Assembly (NCBI GenBank): GCA_002471195.1
Contig: DKPN01000047.1
Span: 72,293-136,292, forward strand
Origin: Bacteroides sp. UBA7333
GTDB lineage: Bacteria > Bacteroidota > Bacteroidia > Bacteroidales > Bacteroidaceae
Length of the DNA: 64,000 nucleotides
Direction: 5' to 3'
How positions within the stretch are numbered: the first letter of the stretch is position 1; each line of letters opens with the position of its first letter. Positions 43,946 through 52,797 of the stretch are shown here, one piece after another. Below the pieces are notes generated by a model that worked only from the letters and a program-made list of their open reading frames with translations, was not told where the DNA came from and did not search any database. The position numbers and the translations under genes are program-made.

Positions 43946-46243
43946 TTAAAAACGAAGGGTTATGTTAGCTAAAACATTTGTTCCTGCCATCGGGTAAAAG
44001 CGAGGATCGGATGAAAGAACAGGAGTTGAAGCTTTATCACCTAATTGATAAATGGCTGCAGTCTGCGAATAGCCATTGGTTATATATTTTTTATTAAACA
44101 AGTTATAAACAGTAGCACCCACAGTTATATTTTTGATGGATGGTAAAGTAAAGGTATAGTTGGCACTCAAATTGCTTACACAATATGGATCAATTGAATC
44201 CTCTTTATTACCGAAGTTATCTAAATATTGACGACTTACATATTGAGTTTGAAGATAAGCTTGGAAACCACCGAAGTTTACACCAATATTACTACCAGCC
44301 ATAAATTTAGGAGAAAAAGCAATAGGTGTATCGCCTACTGTGATTGCTGTTTGCGACCAAAGTTCCTTCCAGTTTTCATCATAATCGCTTACATAACCAA
44401 CATAATCTTTGATTTGATTTTTACTTAATGTAGCATTAACATTCCAATCTAACCAACGAGTAATTTTTACTCCTGCCGATAACTCAATACCCATACGATA
44501 GCTATGTTTTACATTCTCGGCCATCAATTCGCCAATTTCGTTCAACTTACCATTCAACACCAATTGGTCGATATAATTCATGTAATACAAATTGACCCCA
44601 ACAGTAAACCGTTGGCTACGATAATTGTACCCTAATTCATAATCATACATCTTCTCTGGTTTCGGGGGAGTATTGAATAAACCATCTGTGTAGTTATTAC
44701 GGGTAGGCTCTTTATGAGTTAACGCAAACGAAAAATACGCTGAATGGTTGGCATTTATTTGCCAAAAAAATCCGGCTTTGGGATTGAAAAAATTGAATGG
44801 TTCGTTTACATTTAGTATTTGATTTCTTTCAGGACTAGCGGTCCAATCCCATTTATCGTTTGTACCATCAATGGTATATTTAATATAGCGATACTGCATA
44901 TCGGCATACGCATGCAACCCACCCACAATCTGATAATTTGCTTTCGCATATATATTGGCTTCTGTTTTTTTACCTGTATTGCGGTAATACTCATGATCGG
45001 GAGCTAGTGTACCCAAATAATTTTTTACCCAAAGCACCTGTCCGTAATGATCGTTGGTATAATGATTGGCTCCACCACCGATAGAAGCTGTCCATCGATC
45101 TCTGGCATAATCAAAAGAGAAAACACCACCTCCAAAATGGTTGTCAACCACCTTTTTACGAATTAGGTTTTGCTTTTTAATCAGCTCCGTACCCTTTATT
45201 TCGCCCTTATCATCAAAAACAGGAATCGAATAAGGCACTAAGCCATACTCTTTCAAAGTACGACCGTTTTTATATTCTTGATAATAACCATATCCCTTAG
45301 TATAGTGAAGCGCTGCATTCAGTTGCCATCCCGCACACAAGCGCTGGTTCAGTAATAACTGATAATGATTCTGGCGATAATAATCAATTTGATCATCGTA
45401 AAATCCAATCACTTTGCCCTTGTTTTCATGATCATCTTTGATGGCTCCATTCGGATTGTAGGTACGATCCTCTTCTAGCTTTTTCAAACTGATGCCATCC
45501 CATGCGTGATAGGTTTTTTCGCGACCGCCAAAAGTGATAAACTTAAGCGTAGTAGACTCTCCGAAATAAGAAGCTTGCGCAAAATATGATTTCAAATCGG
45601 ACGAAGCACGATCGCGATAGCCATCACTACCAATATTGGAGATTCGCGCATCGAAAGCCCAATGATTGCCTAATAAACCAGTACCTACACGCACCGTTTC
45701 TTTATGCGAATTGAATGAGCCATACGATCCTGATGCTTCGGCATAAGGAGTGATAGATGCATTTTGAGTGCGCATATTGATACTGGCACCAAATGCTCCT
45801 GAACCATTGGTTGAAGTACCGGCACCGCGTTGCACCTGAATATCTTCCAACGAAGAGAGAAGGTCGGGTGTATTTACCCAATATACGGAATGGCTTTCAG
45901 AGTCGTTCATCGGAATACTGTTGGCAGTAACATTGATACGAGTTGCATCGGTACCACGCACACGAATAGAAGTATAGCCTATTCCGGCTCCTGCATCCGA
46001 TGTAGTCAATACCGAAGGAGTGTTCAGCAACAAGAACGGTAGATCCAATCCTGTGTTTTGCCTACGAATTTCATCTTTTGTTACATTAGTAAATGCCACG
46101 GGAGTTTTGGCTGTGGCACGGGTTGATACTACTTGCACCTCTTGCAAGTTTACATTTGTCAGACTATCGTTCATTGCCGTCTGTGCAAATGCAATGCTAT
46201 TGGCCAATACCAATAAGGCGGCCATCAATACATACTTTTTCAT
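43946..46243 (-). CDS. TonB-dependent receptor for thiamine
   Basis: 765 residues. A signal peptide (VLMAALLVLANSIAFAQ) precedes a TonB-box-like stretch (LQEVQVVSTRATAKTPVAF). The plug domain has GIGYTSIRVRGTDATRINVT, SLEDIQVQRGAGTSTNGSGA and FGASINMRT. A 22-strand-type barrel follows and ends in a Phe (VLANITLRF). There is no SusC-like N-terminal extension. It is the first gene after a TPP riboswitch whose end lies about 17 bases from the ATG. It therefore matches OMR1, the predicted outer-membrane thiamine receptor of Bacteroidetes; uptake would be driven by TonB across the outer membrane. Confidence 0.92.
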   Translation of the reverse strand: MKKYVLMAALLVLANSIAFAQTAMNDSLTNVNLQEVQVVSTRATAKTPVAFTNVTKDEIRRQNTGLDLPFLLLNTPSVLTTSDAGAGIGYTSIRVRGTDATRINVTANSIPMNDSESHSVYWVNTPDLLSSLEDIQVQRGAGTSTNGSGAFGASINMRTQNASITPYAEASGSYGSFNSHKETVRVGTGLLGNHWAFDARISNIGSDGYRDRASSDLKSYFAQASYFGESTTLKFITFGGREKTYHAWDGISLKKLEEDRTYNPNGAIKDDHENKGKVIGFYDDQIDYYRQNHYQLLLNQRLCAGWQLNAALHYTKGYGYYQEYKNGRTLKEYGLVPYSIPVFDDKGEIKGTELIKKQNLIRKKVVDNHFGGGVFSFDYARDRWTASIGGGANHYTNDHYGQVLWVKNYLGTLAPDHEYYRNTGKKTEANIYAKANYQIVGGLHAYADMQYRYIKYTIDGTNDKWDWTASPERNQILNVNEPFNFFNPKAGFFWQINANHSAYFSFALTHKEPTRNNYTDGLFNTPPKPEKMYDYELGYNYRSQRFTVGVNLYYMNYIDQLVLNGKLNEIGELMAENVKHSYRMGIELSAGVKITRWLDWNVNATLSKNQIKDYVGYVSDYDENWKELWSQTAITVGDTPIAFSPKFMAGSNIGVNFGGFQAYLQTQYVSRQYLDNFGNKEDSIDPYCVSNLSANYTFTLPSIKNITVGATVYNLFNKKYITNGYSQTAAIYQLGDKASTPVLSSDPRFYPMAGTNVLANITLRF

Positions 46244-46257
46244 TGTGAAAGTTTATA

Positions 46258-46340
46258 AAGTTTCTCTACGCCGGCATTACCCGGTTCAGATTGTATGGGT
46301 ATGTTCTCAGCCCGTCATATTAAGGCACCCCTACTTGTGA
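46258..46340 (-). promoter_or_regulatory. TPP (THI-box) riboswitch
   Basis: On the minus strand the leader of the thiamine operon reads GGGGTGCC, then GACGGGCTGAGA, ACCC, and GAACCGGGTAATGCCGGCG. These are the conserved blocks of the thiamine-pyrophosphate aptamer in the right order, with a very short variable arm between the first and second blocks. It lies so close to the start codon that control of translation is more likely than termination; TPP binding should shut the operon off. Confidence 0.96.
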
Positions 46341-46406
46341 ATCAATGCAAAATTAGGATAAATTCATAATGATTACAAAAAACTTTCTCATTAATTCGTT
46401 TTATTA

Positions 46407-46414
46407 TAATTTTG
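46407..46414 (+). promoter_or_regulatory. Putative promoter -7 element of the mscS-like gene
   Basis: TAATTTTG fits TAnnTTTG and lies 38 bases before the ATG. Confidence 0.55.
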
Positions 46415-46451
46415 CAAACATATTTTATACATAACATTATACTATAAGACG

Positions 46452-47372
46452 ATGCAAATTGCACAATTAGCCGCAGATACGGCAAAACATATGGTAGATA
46501 CAACACAAGTATCTGTAAATGAGATTGTAGACAAGGTAGCAGTAGATGGTATCGGAATGGACAATTTGGCCGATATCACACAGCAAATAATAAATGCTGC
46601 AATCAGCGCAGGAGGAAATATATTGAAAGGTATTCTGGTGTTTATTATTGGCCGTTTCATTATCAGAGCACTCGAAAAAGTTGTTCGTAAGATGCTTGAT
46701 AAGCGTGATATTGATGTCAGCGTAAAAACATTCATAAAAAGTCTTGTCGGCATTTCATTAACAATTATCCTTATTGTATCGGTAGTAGGTGCTCTGGGAG
46801 TAGAAACTACTTCGTTTGCTGCATTACTCGCATCTGCCGGTGTTGCCATTGGTATGGCATTGTCGGGCAACCTTCAAAACTTTGCCGGTGGTTTAGTTAT
46901 CTTATTATTTAAACCTTATCGTATTGGCGAATGGATTGAATGCCAAGGTGTAGCCGGAACGGTTAAAGAGATACAAATATTTCATACCATTCTTACCACG
47001 GCCGACAACAAACTTATTTTCATTCCGAATGGAGCATTAAGTAGTGGTGTAGTAACCAATTATACAAACCAAGCAACTCGTCGTGTAGAGTGGATTGTAG
47101 GAATCGAGTATGGTGAAGACTATGATAAAGTAGAGCAAGTGATGAAAGAGATTGTAAATTCGGACAGTCGCATACTACAAGATCCTGCACCGTTTATTGC
47201 ATTACAAAAGCTAGACTCAAGTAGTGTAAATGTAATTGCACGTTGCTGGGTTAAGTCGGAAGATTACTGGCCGGTATCATTCGATATTAACAAAAAGATC
47301 TATCAAACATTCAATGAACGAGGTATCGGCTTCCCATTTCCACAACTTACTGTACACGAAGCTAAAAAATAG
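46452..47372 (+). CDS. Small-conductance mechanosensitive channel (MscS family)
   Basis: 306 residues, inner membrane. Three hydrophobic segments end in the pore helix, whose glycine/alanine pattern (ASAGVAIGMALSGNLQNFAG) is the MscS signature. The beta domain follows with FKPYRIGEWIECQGVAGTVK and TTADNKLIFIPNGALSSGVV. The C-terminal alpha/beta cage begins IEYGEDYDKVEQVM and ends in a pattern FNERGIGFPFPQLTVH. These channels open under membrane tension and release solutes on osmotic downshift. It has its own promoter and terminator. Confidence 0.96.
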   Translation: MQIAQLAADTAKHMVDTTQVSVNEIVDKVAVDGIGMDNLADITQQIINAAISAGGNILKGILVFIIGRFIIRALEKVVRKMLDKRDIDVSVKTFIKSLVGISLTIILIVSVVGALGVETTSFAALLASAGVAIGMALSGNLQNFAGGLVILLFKPYRIGEWIECQGVAGTVKEIQIFHTILTTADNKLIFIPNGALSSGVVTNYTNQATRRVEWIVGIEYGEDYDKVEQVMKEIVNSDSRILQDPAPFIALQKLDSSSVNVIARCWVKSEDYWPVSFDINKKIYQTFNERGIGFPFPQLTVHEAKK

Positions 47373-47400
47373 ATCTCAAAAAGAATCATTTTACATCATA

Positions 47401-47438
47401 ACTATGGGCTGTCTAATTCGTTTTAGACAGCCCATAGT
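47401..47438 (+). terminator. Hairpin terminator after the mscS-like gene
   Basis: A perfect 16-bp stem (47401-47416 with 47423-47438) and a 6-base loop, 28 bases after the stop. There is no clear T run. Confidence 0.8.
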
Positions 47439-47481
47439 ATTTAATGGAGATAGGATGATTCATACCATATCAACAATATTT

Positions 47482-47574
47482 ATATCTTACATTGAGTTTT
47501 GTGATATCTTACATTCACAGTTGTGATATCATACATTCACCGTTGTGAAATCATACATTCACTAATATAAAGTG
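47482..47574. repeat. Four tandem 22-bp direct repeats
   Basis: Units begin at 47482, 47504, 47526 and 47548. The first three are exactly 22 bases each; the core ATATC(T/A)TACATTCAC and the end TTGTG recur, the first unit differs at a few positions and the fourth is diverged at its end. They lie 3' of both the mscS-like gene and the convergent ECF sigma gene. Confidence 0.85.
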
Positions 47575-47588
47575 ATATAGTTGTTTCA

Positions 47589-48179
47589 TTATATCCATAA
47601 TAAAATAAAAGATAAAACCTCTAATTTTATTAAATGGCTTCGTAACTCTTCGAGTGCTTTCGAAATGTGCTTCTCTACTGTTTTTTCGCTTATATTCAAT
47701 AAATATGCTATTTCTTTATTCTTCAAATTTTGAACTCTGCTCAGTTTATATACTTTCTTGCATTGCGGCGGCAACGTTTCAATAAATTCGTTTATATTAT
47801 TGCTTATTTCTTTTTGAAGAAGTTCATCATGTTGATTGTAAACCATGATTTCTTCATTAATCATTTCGTCGATTGTAAGTGATTCTTTGTTTTTATATTG
47901 CATCAACGAAGAGTTTATATAATTGATAGAGCGATTGTAGATGGCACGATAAAGGTAAGTGTTGATAGGCTTACTGAAATCTATCTTATTTTTATTCATC
48001 CATATCGACATAAAAACATCTTGAGTTATATCTTCGGCAGCTTGCCAATCATTCACAAATTTGTATGAATAAATCGTTAAGGCTTTATAATAGGTATCAA
48101 ACAAATGCTCAAAGAGACCCAAGCATTCATTATCCTTTTTCTGCTTTAAATTAACGTTCTTTTCTATATTGATTTCCAT
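47589..48179 (-). CDS. ECF RNA polymerase sigma factor (Bacteroidetes FecI-like)
   Basis: 196 residues. Sigma region 2 is recognisable (YYKALTIYSYKFVNDWQAAE, DITQDVFMSIWMNK, TYLYRAIYNRSINYI), and region 4 carries the helix-turn-helix ETLPPQCKKVYKLSRVQNLK and EIAYLLNISEKTVEKHI. This is the usual build of sigma factors that control SusCD loci together with a FecR anti-sigma. It is transcribed away from the FecR gene, not in the same operon as is usual. Its target is presumably the susC promoter downstream of fecR. Candidate promoter TATTTTTG lies at 48202-48209 on the minus strand. Confidence 0.93.
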   Translation of the reverse strand: MEINIEKNVNLKQKKDNECLGLFEHLFDTYYKALTIYSYKFVNDWQAAEDITQDVFMSIWMNKNKIDFSKPINTYLYRAIYNRSINYINSSLMQYKNKESLTIDEMINEEIMVYNQHDELLQKEISNNINEFIETLPPQCKKVYKLSRVQNLKNKEIAYLLNISEKTVEKHISKALEELRSHLIKLEVLSFILLWI

Positions 48180-48201
48180 ATAGTCAACTATGATGTTTTT
48201 G

Positions 48202-48209
48202 CAAAAATA
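48202..48209 (-). promoter_or_regulatory. Putative promoter -7 element of the sigma factor gene
   Basis: On the minus strand TATTTTTG fits TAnnTTTG, 23 bases before the ATG. Confidence 0.5.
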
Positions 48210-48241
48210 AAAATTTTTATTGATTTTAACGTAGGGTGTTT

Positions 48242-48249
48242 TATTTTTG
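48242..48249 (+). promoter_or_regulatory. Putative promoter of the fecR gene
   Basis: TATTTTTG fits TAnnTTTG, with a TTG at 48220-48222 at the expected 19-base spacing for a -33 element. It is back to back with the sigma gene's element. Confidence 0.6.
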
Positions 48250-48283
48250 TTTTGTGTTATATATATACGACTTAAATTAACAC

Positions 48284-49279
48284 ATGAGAAACATATTTAT
48301 AAAATATTTTAATAAATCGATATCTGAAAGTGAAAAACACATCCTCTACACATGGCTATCAAATAGCAATGATAATAAAAGGTTTTTTTCAGAAATAAGG
48401 AATAAATGGATTGAAAACGGAGAAATCCCAATCAACGATATTAATTATACCAAAAGAGGATTTATACATTTTTCAAATCGTATCGCTGTATTGAATAAAA
48501 ATAAGACTTCGAACTCGAAAGTATCAATTTTGAAAATTGCAGCGATGGTAGCAATCGTCATTTCTAGTTCGCTACTTAGTTTTTTTATTGGCCATAAAAA
48601 TAGAATTGAAAACACAATAGTAATGAATCATGTATTTATGAACGAAAAAAACAAGGGCATGGTATTATTGCCTGACGGTTCGAAAGCATGGCTCAACGCA
48701 AACAGTAAACTTATCTATCCCAATCAATTTTCGAAAGATAATAGAACCATACAATTGGAAGGGGAAGCCTACTTTGAAGTAACACGGAATGAACTTTCAC
48801 CGTTCTTGGTTGAAACAAAAGAGGCATCGATCCATGTATTAGGTACATCGTTTAATGTAAAAAATTATCACGACAGTAAATACGTTGAAACAACACTTGT
48901 TTCGGGAAAAGTAGAAGTTTTTTTAGTGGATGCTGAAAAAAGTATAGTGTTAAGCCCCAATCAAAGAATAACATGTGATAAAGAAAATAAAACTTTCAAG
49001 ATTGATCAAGTAAAAGCATCAGATGATATAATATGGAGAGAAGACAAACTGGTATGTATGAATGAACCTTTACATTCGATTCTTAACAAGATGCGCAGTT
49101 GGTATAATATTGAAATTGCCTGCAAAAAAGGGGTACAACTCAATCAGCCATTATCTCTTACAATTCGCCAAGAGAGCCCCGAAGAGATATTTGAATTATT
49201 ATCGATAATTAGCCCGATACAGTATAATATTGAACACAATAGAGTGATAATTAGCCCACGTATTACAACAAAAAAATAA
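48284..49279 (+). CDS. FecR-type anti-sigma factor
   Basis: 331 residues, anchored in the inner membrane. The cytoplasmic N terminus (about 1-80) is the sigma-binding part, with the typical LYTWLSNSNDNKRFFSEI. One membrane helix (about 85-105, IAAMVAIVISSSLLSFFIGH) follows. The periplasmic FecR domain has LLPDGSKAWLNANSKLIYPN, LEGEAYFEVTRN and LGTSFNVKNY. A C-terminal DUF4974-type domain (LHSILNKMRSWYNIEIACKK) ends the protein. It should hold the divergently encoded sigma factor until the STN domain of the SusC-like receptor contacts it on ligand uptake. Confidence 0.93.
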   Translation: MRNIFIKYFNKSISESEKHILYTWLSNSNDNKRFFSEIRNKWIENGEIPINDINYTKRGFIHFSNRIAVLNKNKTSNSKVSILKIAAMVAIVISSSLLSFFIGHKNRIENTIVMNHVFMNEKNKGMVLLPDGSKAWLNANSKLIYPNQFSKDNRTIQLEGEAYFEVTRNELSPFLVETKEASIHVLGTSFNVKNYHDSKYVETTLVSGKVEVFLVDAEKSIVLSPNQRITCDKENKTFKIDQVKASDDIIWREDKLVCMNEPLHSILNKMRSWYNIEIACKKGVQLNQPLSLTIRQESPEEIFELLSIISPIQYNIEHNRVIISPRITTKK

Positions 49280-49325
49280 AAATTGCCTATGACAAATAAA
49301 TAAAAACTATTGAAAAACACAAAAT

Positions 49326-49402
49326 AACAGGTGGTGCATAAAGCCACCCACCTGTTCTAAAAACTAAACAATTGCTTTCAAGGGTAAGAGTGTGAGAGCA
49401 AT
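49326..49402 (+). other. Two hairpins in the leader between fecR and susC
   Basis: AACAGGTGG (49326-49334) pairs with CCACCTGTT (49348-49356), and ATTGCTTTC (49371-49379) pairs with GAGAGCAAT (49394-49402, one G-T pair). The second ends 26 bases before the susC ATG. They could act as a weak fecR terminator and as a control element of susC. Confidence 0.55.
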
Positions 49403-49428
49403 AAGTATAACTTTTAATATTCAAAGAT

Positions 49429-52400
49429 ATGGAAAAAAAATGTATGAATGGAATCATCATACTCCTTGTTAACATTAATTCATTCAGGAAAATGAAGCTA
49501 ATATTTCTATTTTTTATCATTTCCCTTCTGCAAGCGGCAGCAGTAGAAAGCTATTCTCAAACTGCAAAGATTAATCAAACTTTAAAAAACACAACTTTAA
49601 AAGAGGCGATAAAAATTATCGAAGATAAATCACAATTTGTTTTTTTCTGTAATAATTCAGATATAGACATGGAAAAACATGTCAACATCAATAATGAAAA
49701 TGATAATATCAAAGAGGTTATAGCCGATGTTTTATCATCATATAAATATAAAATAGAAAATAATAAAATTATTTTATTAGAAGAGAAAAGTCAACAAAGC
49801 GAAAAAATAAGTGGAGTTGTTTTAGACTCTTTCGGTCCGATTATTGGAGCCAATATTGTTGTGAAAGGTACTACAAATGGTACGATTACCGATACTGATG
49901 GAAAATTCTCATTAGAAGCAAAAAAAGGAGATATACTTCAAATATCATTCATTGGCTATATCACCAAAGATGTAGTAATAGGTGATAAAACAAACTATAC
50001 CATACAATTGGTAGAAGACTCAAAAACATTGGATGAGGTTGTTGTAGTGGGTTATGGTACGGAAAAGAAAGTTAATGTTATCGGTTCGATTGCACAAGTG
50101 GGTAGCGACAAACTAGAAAACCGTTCTACACCACAACTATCGAATGCGCTAACAGGACAAATGGCTGGCGTAACAGTAATTCAACGTTCAGGACAACCGG
50201 GAAACAGTGGCGGAGAGATTCGTGTCAGAGGAGTTGGTTCATTTGGAGGAGATAGTAATAAATCGGATGCATTGATATTAATAGATGGAATTCCTGGAAA
50301 ATTGAATGATGTGAATTCAGAAGATGTAGAATCTATTTCTGTACTGAAAGATGCATCTACAGCAGCTATTTATGGTTCGAGAGCTGCCAATGGAGTAATA
50401 CTTGTGACAACCAAAACCGGCAAAGAAGGTAAAATATCTGTTAGCTATAATGGATATGCGGGGTTCAATAAACCTACATCTTTGCCCGAATTTGTAGATA
50501 CTTGGGAGTATGCCACTTTATACAATGAAGCAGTAGGAAGAGAGGCTTATACCCCTGAAGAAATTCAAAAATTTAGAGATGGTAGCGACCCTGATAAATA
50601 TGGTAATGCCCGTTATTTGAATGAAGTGTTTTCACGCAATGGCTTTCAAACCGGTCATGATGTTACACTTAATGGCGGAAATAATCAAAATAGATATATG
50701 GCATCATTTGGTTATCTGTTGCAAAACGGTATTGTAGAAAAAAATAATTATCAACGCTACAATGCACGTATTAATCTGATCAATGAAATTTTGCCGAATC
50801 TGAAATTAAGCACTCGTTTATCAGGTGTATACGGCATCCGAAAAGAGCCAACAGCACCTGGAGGTGATGATGCATCTTCGATGCTTTTACTTATCCAAAA
50901 AGCTCTTCGCTTCCCTGGCCTTACACCTACTATCTTATCTGATGGCAGCTTTGGAGCAGGTCGTGAATTGCATGGTACACCTTCTGGTTGGATAAAAAGC
51001 GACTCATTCTATGAAAATCCACAATTCTCAGTCAATGCTAATGTTAAATTAGATTATGACCCAATTAAAGATCTACGCCTTTCTGCTATCGGTGCATTCA
51101 ACTATAACAACGGTGAAGAGCGTATTTATCGTGCGACGATGAAACTTAGTGGTGATAGAGTTTTAGGCCCTTCAGAACTCACCCATAAGATGGGAAAAAC
51201 AATCTATAAAACCTTTCAAGCAACAGCCGATTACAATAAGCAAATTGGAGCTCATTATTTTGGAGTTTTAGCTGGATATTCATGGGAACAAGAAGATTAT
51301 AGATACATTCAAGGTTCGAGAGACAAATTTCCTGGAAATGACTTACCTTATTTAAATGCCGGTTCACCTGATAATCAAAAATCAGTAGGTAGTGGAAATG
51401 CTTGGGCAATACAATCTATATTTGGTCGTGTGAGATATAATTTTAGTGAACGCTATTTGTTTGAATCGACTGTAAGATACGATGGTTCTTCACGTTTTCC
51501 AAAAAACAAGAAATATGGTTTATTCCCTTCAGTAGCAGTAGGATGGAGAGTTTCAGAAGAGAGCTTCTTTAAAGGAAATGAGTCTTTAAGCTTTATCACA
51601 AATCTTAAACTAAAAGCATCATGGGGACGTCTTGGCAATCAAAACATTGGTAATTATCCTTATCAATCGGTTTATGAATTAGGACAAAACTATCCATTTG
51701 GAGATACTTACATGCAAGGTGCTGCTGTAACAACAGCTGTTGATAGAAACATTAAATGGGAAGAAACAGAAACGATTGACGGTGGTGTTGAATTTATTCT
51801 TTGGAATGGTTTACTAACAGGTAGTGTTTCTTACTTCAACCGTAAAACTTATGATATTCTATACAAACCCAGCGGAAGTGTATCGTCAGTATTAGGACAA
51901 AAAATATCTGAAATGAATACCGGAAAACTAAAGAATCATGGTTGGGAGTTTGAAATTGGACACCGCAATAAAATAGGGGAAGTATCCTATAATATTGGAG
52001 CTAACCTGACAATTATCAAGAATAAATTAACAACTCTAGGGGTAGGAAATGTAGAGCAGTTAAATGGATTGGTAGGAAATGGTAGTGATCTTTTCATTGG
52101 CTATCCAATACAAATGTATTATGGTTATTTATCAGATGGAGTATTCTTAAATCAAGATGATATTAATGCATGGTATGATCAGTCAAAAGTGACTCCTAAT
52201 GCTAGACCCGGCGACATTAGATATAAAGATATAAGTGGCCCCGACGGAGTGCCCGATGGTAAAATTGATCCTAATTATGATAGAGTTTATCTTGGCTCAC
52301 GAATTCCAAAGTTCTCGTTTGGACTCAACCTCGGAGTTGAATATAAAGGATTTGATTTAGCAATATTGCTCCAAGGAGTTGCAGGTGTAAAAGGAATGCT

Positions 52401-52791
52401 TAATGAATTTGCCGGATGGGCTTTCCGTGGTGATGGAAATATACAAAGATGGCAAGCCGACGGACGTTTCAATCCTGAAAGCCCAACTCGATATCCAGAG
52501 TATCCAAGATTAGAAGACTTAAGTAATTCTAGTTCACCCAACATTGTGACCTCTGATTTTTGGACACAAGACGCCTCTTATCTACGCTTAAGAAACGTTC
52601 AATTAGGATATACCCTGCCCAAAAGAATTTTGCAAGCTGCTAAAATCAATAATTTAAGATTATACTTACAAGCAGAAAACCCTCTATGCTGGAATCATTA
52701 TAAACCAGGATGGGATCCTGAAATAAATACATCAGGAAATTATTATCCAATATTGGCTACATATACTTTTGGTGTAAACTTTAATTTTTAA
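49429..52791 (+). CDS. SusC/RagA family TonB-linked outer-membrane transporter with STN signalling domain
   Basis: 1,120 residues. After a signal segment (KLIFLFFIISLLQAAAVESY) comes an STN domain (about 45-115, INQTLKNTTLKEAIKIIEDK), the part that talks to FecR. A carboxypeptidase-regulatory-like domain follows (about 125-200, ISGVVLDSFGPIIGANIVVK), then the TonB box/plug (EVVVVGYGTEKKVNVIGSI, IRVRGVGSFGGDS, VLKDASTAAIYGSRAANGVI) and a large barrel with the SusC C-terminal pattern (LRLRNVQLGYTLP, YPILATYTFGVNFNF). It imports a glycan oligomer with the SusD lipoprotein downstream. The STN domain makes it a transducer for the sigma/FecR pair. Met22 is an alternative start. Confidence 0.95.
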   Translation: MEKKCMNGIIILLVNINSFRKMKLIFLFFIISLLQAAAVESYSQTAKINQTLKNTTLKEAIKIIEDKSQFVFFCNNSDIDMEKHVNINNENDNIKEVIADVLSSYKYKIENNKIILLEEKSQQSEKISGVVLDSFGPIIGANIVVKGTTNGTITDTDGKFSLEAKKGDILQISFIGYITKDVVIGDKTNYTIQLVEDSKTLDEVVVVGYGTEKKVNVIGSIAQVGSDKLENRSTPQLSNALTGQMAGVTVIQRSGQPGNSGGEIRVRGVGSFGGDSNKSDALILIDGIPGKLNDVNSEDVESISVLKDASTAAIYGSRAANGVILVTTKTGKEGKISVSYNGYAGFNKPTSLPEFVDTWEYATLYNEAVGREAYTPEEIQKFRDGSDPDKYGNARYLNEVFSRNGFQTGHDVTLNGGNNQNRYMASFGYLLQNGIVEKNNYQRYNARINLINEILPNLKLSTRLSGVYGIRKEPTAPGGDDASSMLLLIQKALRFPGLTPTILSDGSFGAGRELHGTPSGWIKSDSFYENPQFSVNANVKLDYDPIKDLRLSAIGAFNYNNGEERIYRATMKLSGDRVLGPSELTHKMGKTIYKTFQATADYNKQIGAHYFGVLAGYSWEQEDYRYIQGSRDKFPGNDLPYLNAGSPDNQKSVGSGNAWAIQSIFGRVRYNFSERYLFESTVRYDGSSRFPKNKKYGLFPSVAVGWRVSEESFFKGNESLSFITNLKLKASWGRLGNQNIGNYPYQSVYELGQNYPFGDTYMQGAAVTTAVDRNIKWEETETIDGGVEFILWNGLLTGSVSYFNRKTYDILYKPSGSVSSVLGQKISEMNTGKLKNHGWEFEIGHRNKIGEVSYNIGANLTIIKNKLTTLGVGNVEQLNGLVGNGSDLFIGYPIQMYYGYLSDGVFLNQDDINAWYDQSKVTPNARPGDIRYKDISGPDGVPDGKIDPNYDRVYLGSRIPKFSFGLNLGVEYKGFDLAILLQGVAGVKGMLNEFAGWAFRGDGNIQRWQADGRFNPESPTRYPEYPRLEDLSNSSSPNIVTSDFWTQDASYLRLRNVQLGYTLPKRILQAAKINNLRLYLQAENPLCWNHYKPGWDPEINTSGNYYPILATYTFGVNFNF

Positions 52792-52797
52792 AAAGCT

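Noticed and set aside
46442..46870. 142-codon open frame opposite the mscS-like gene
   Set aside because: It mirrors the conserved pore region of MscS on the other strand and has no independent support.
47482..47574. The 22-bp repeats as a CRISPR array
   Set aside because: The units touch each other with no spacers between them and no cas genes are present.
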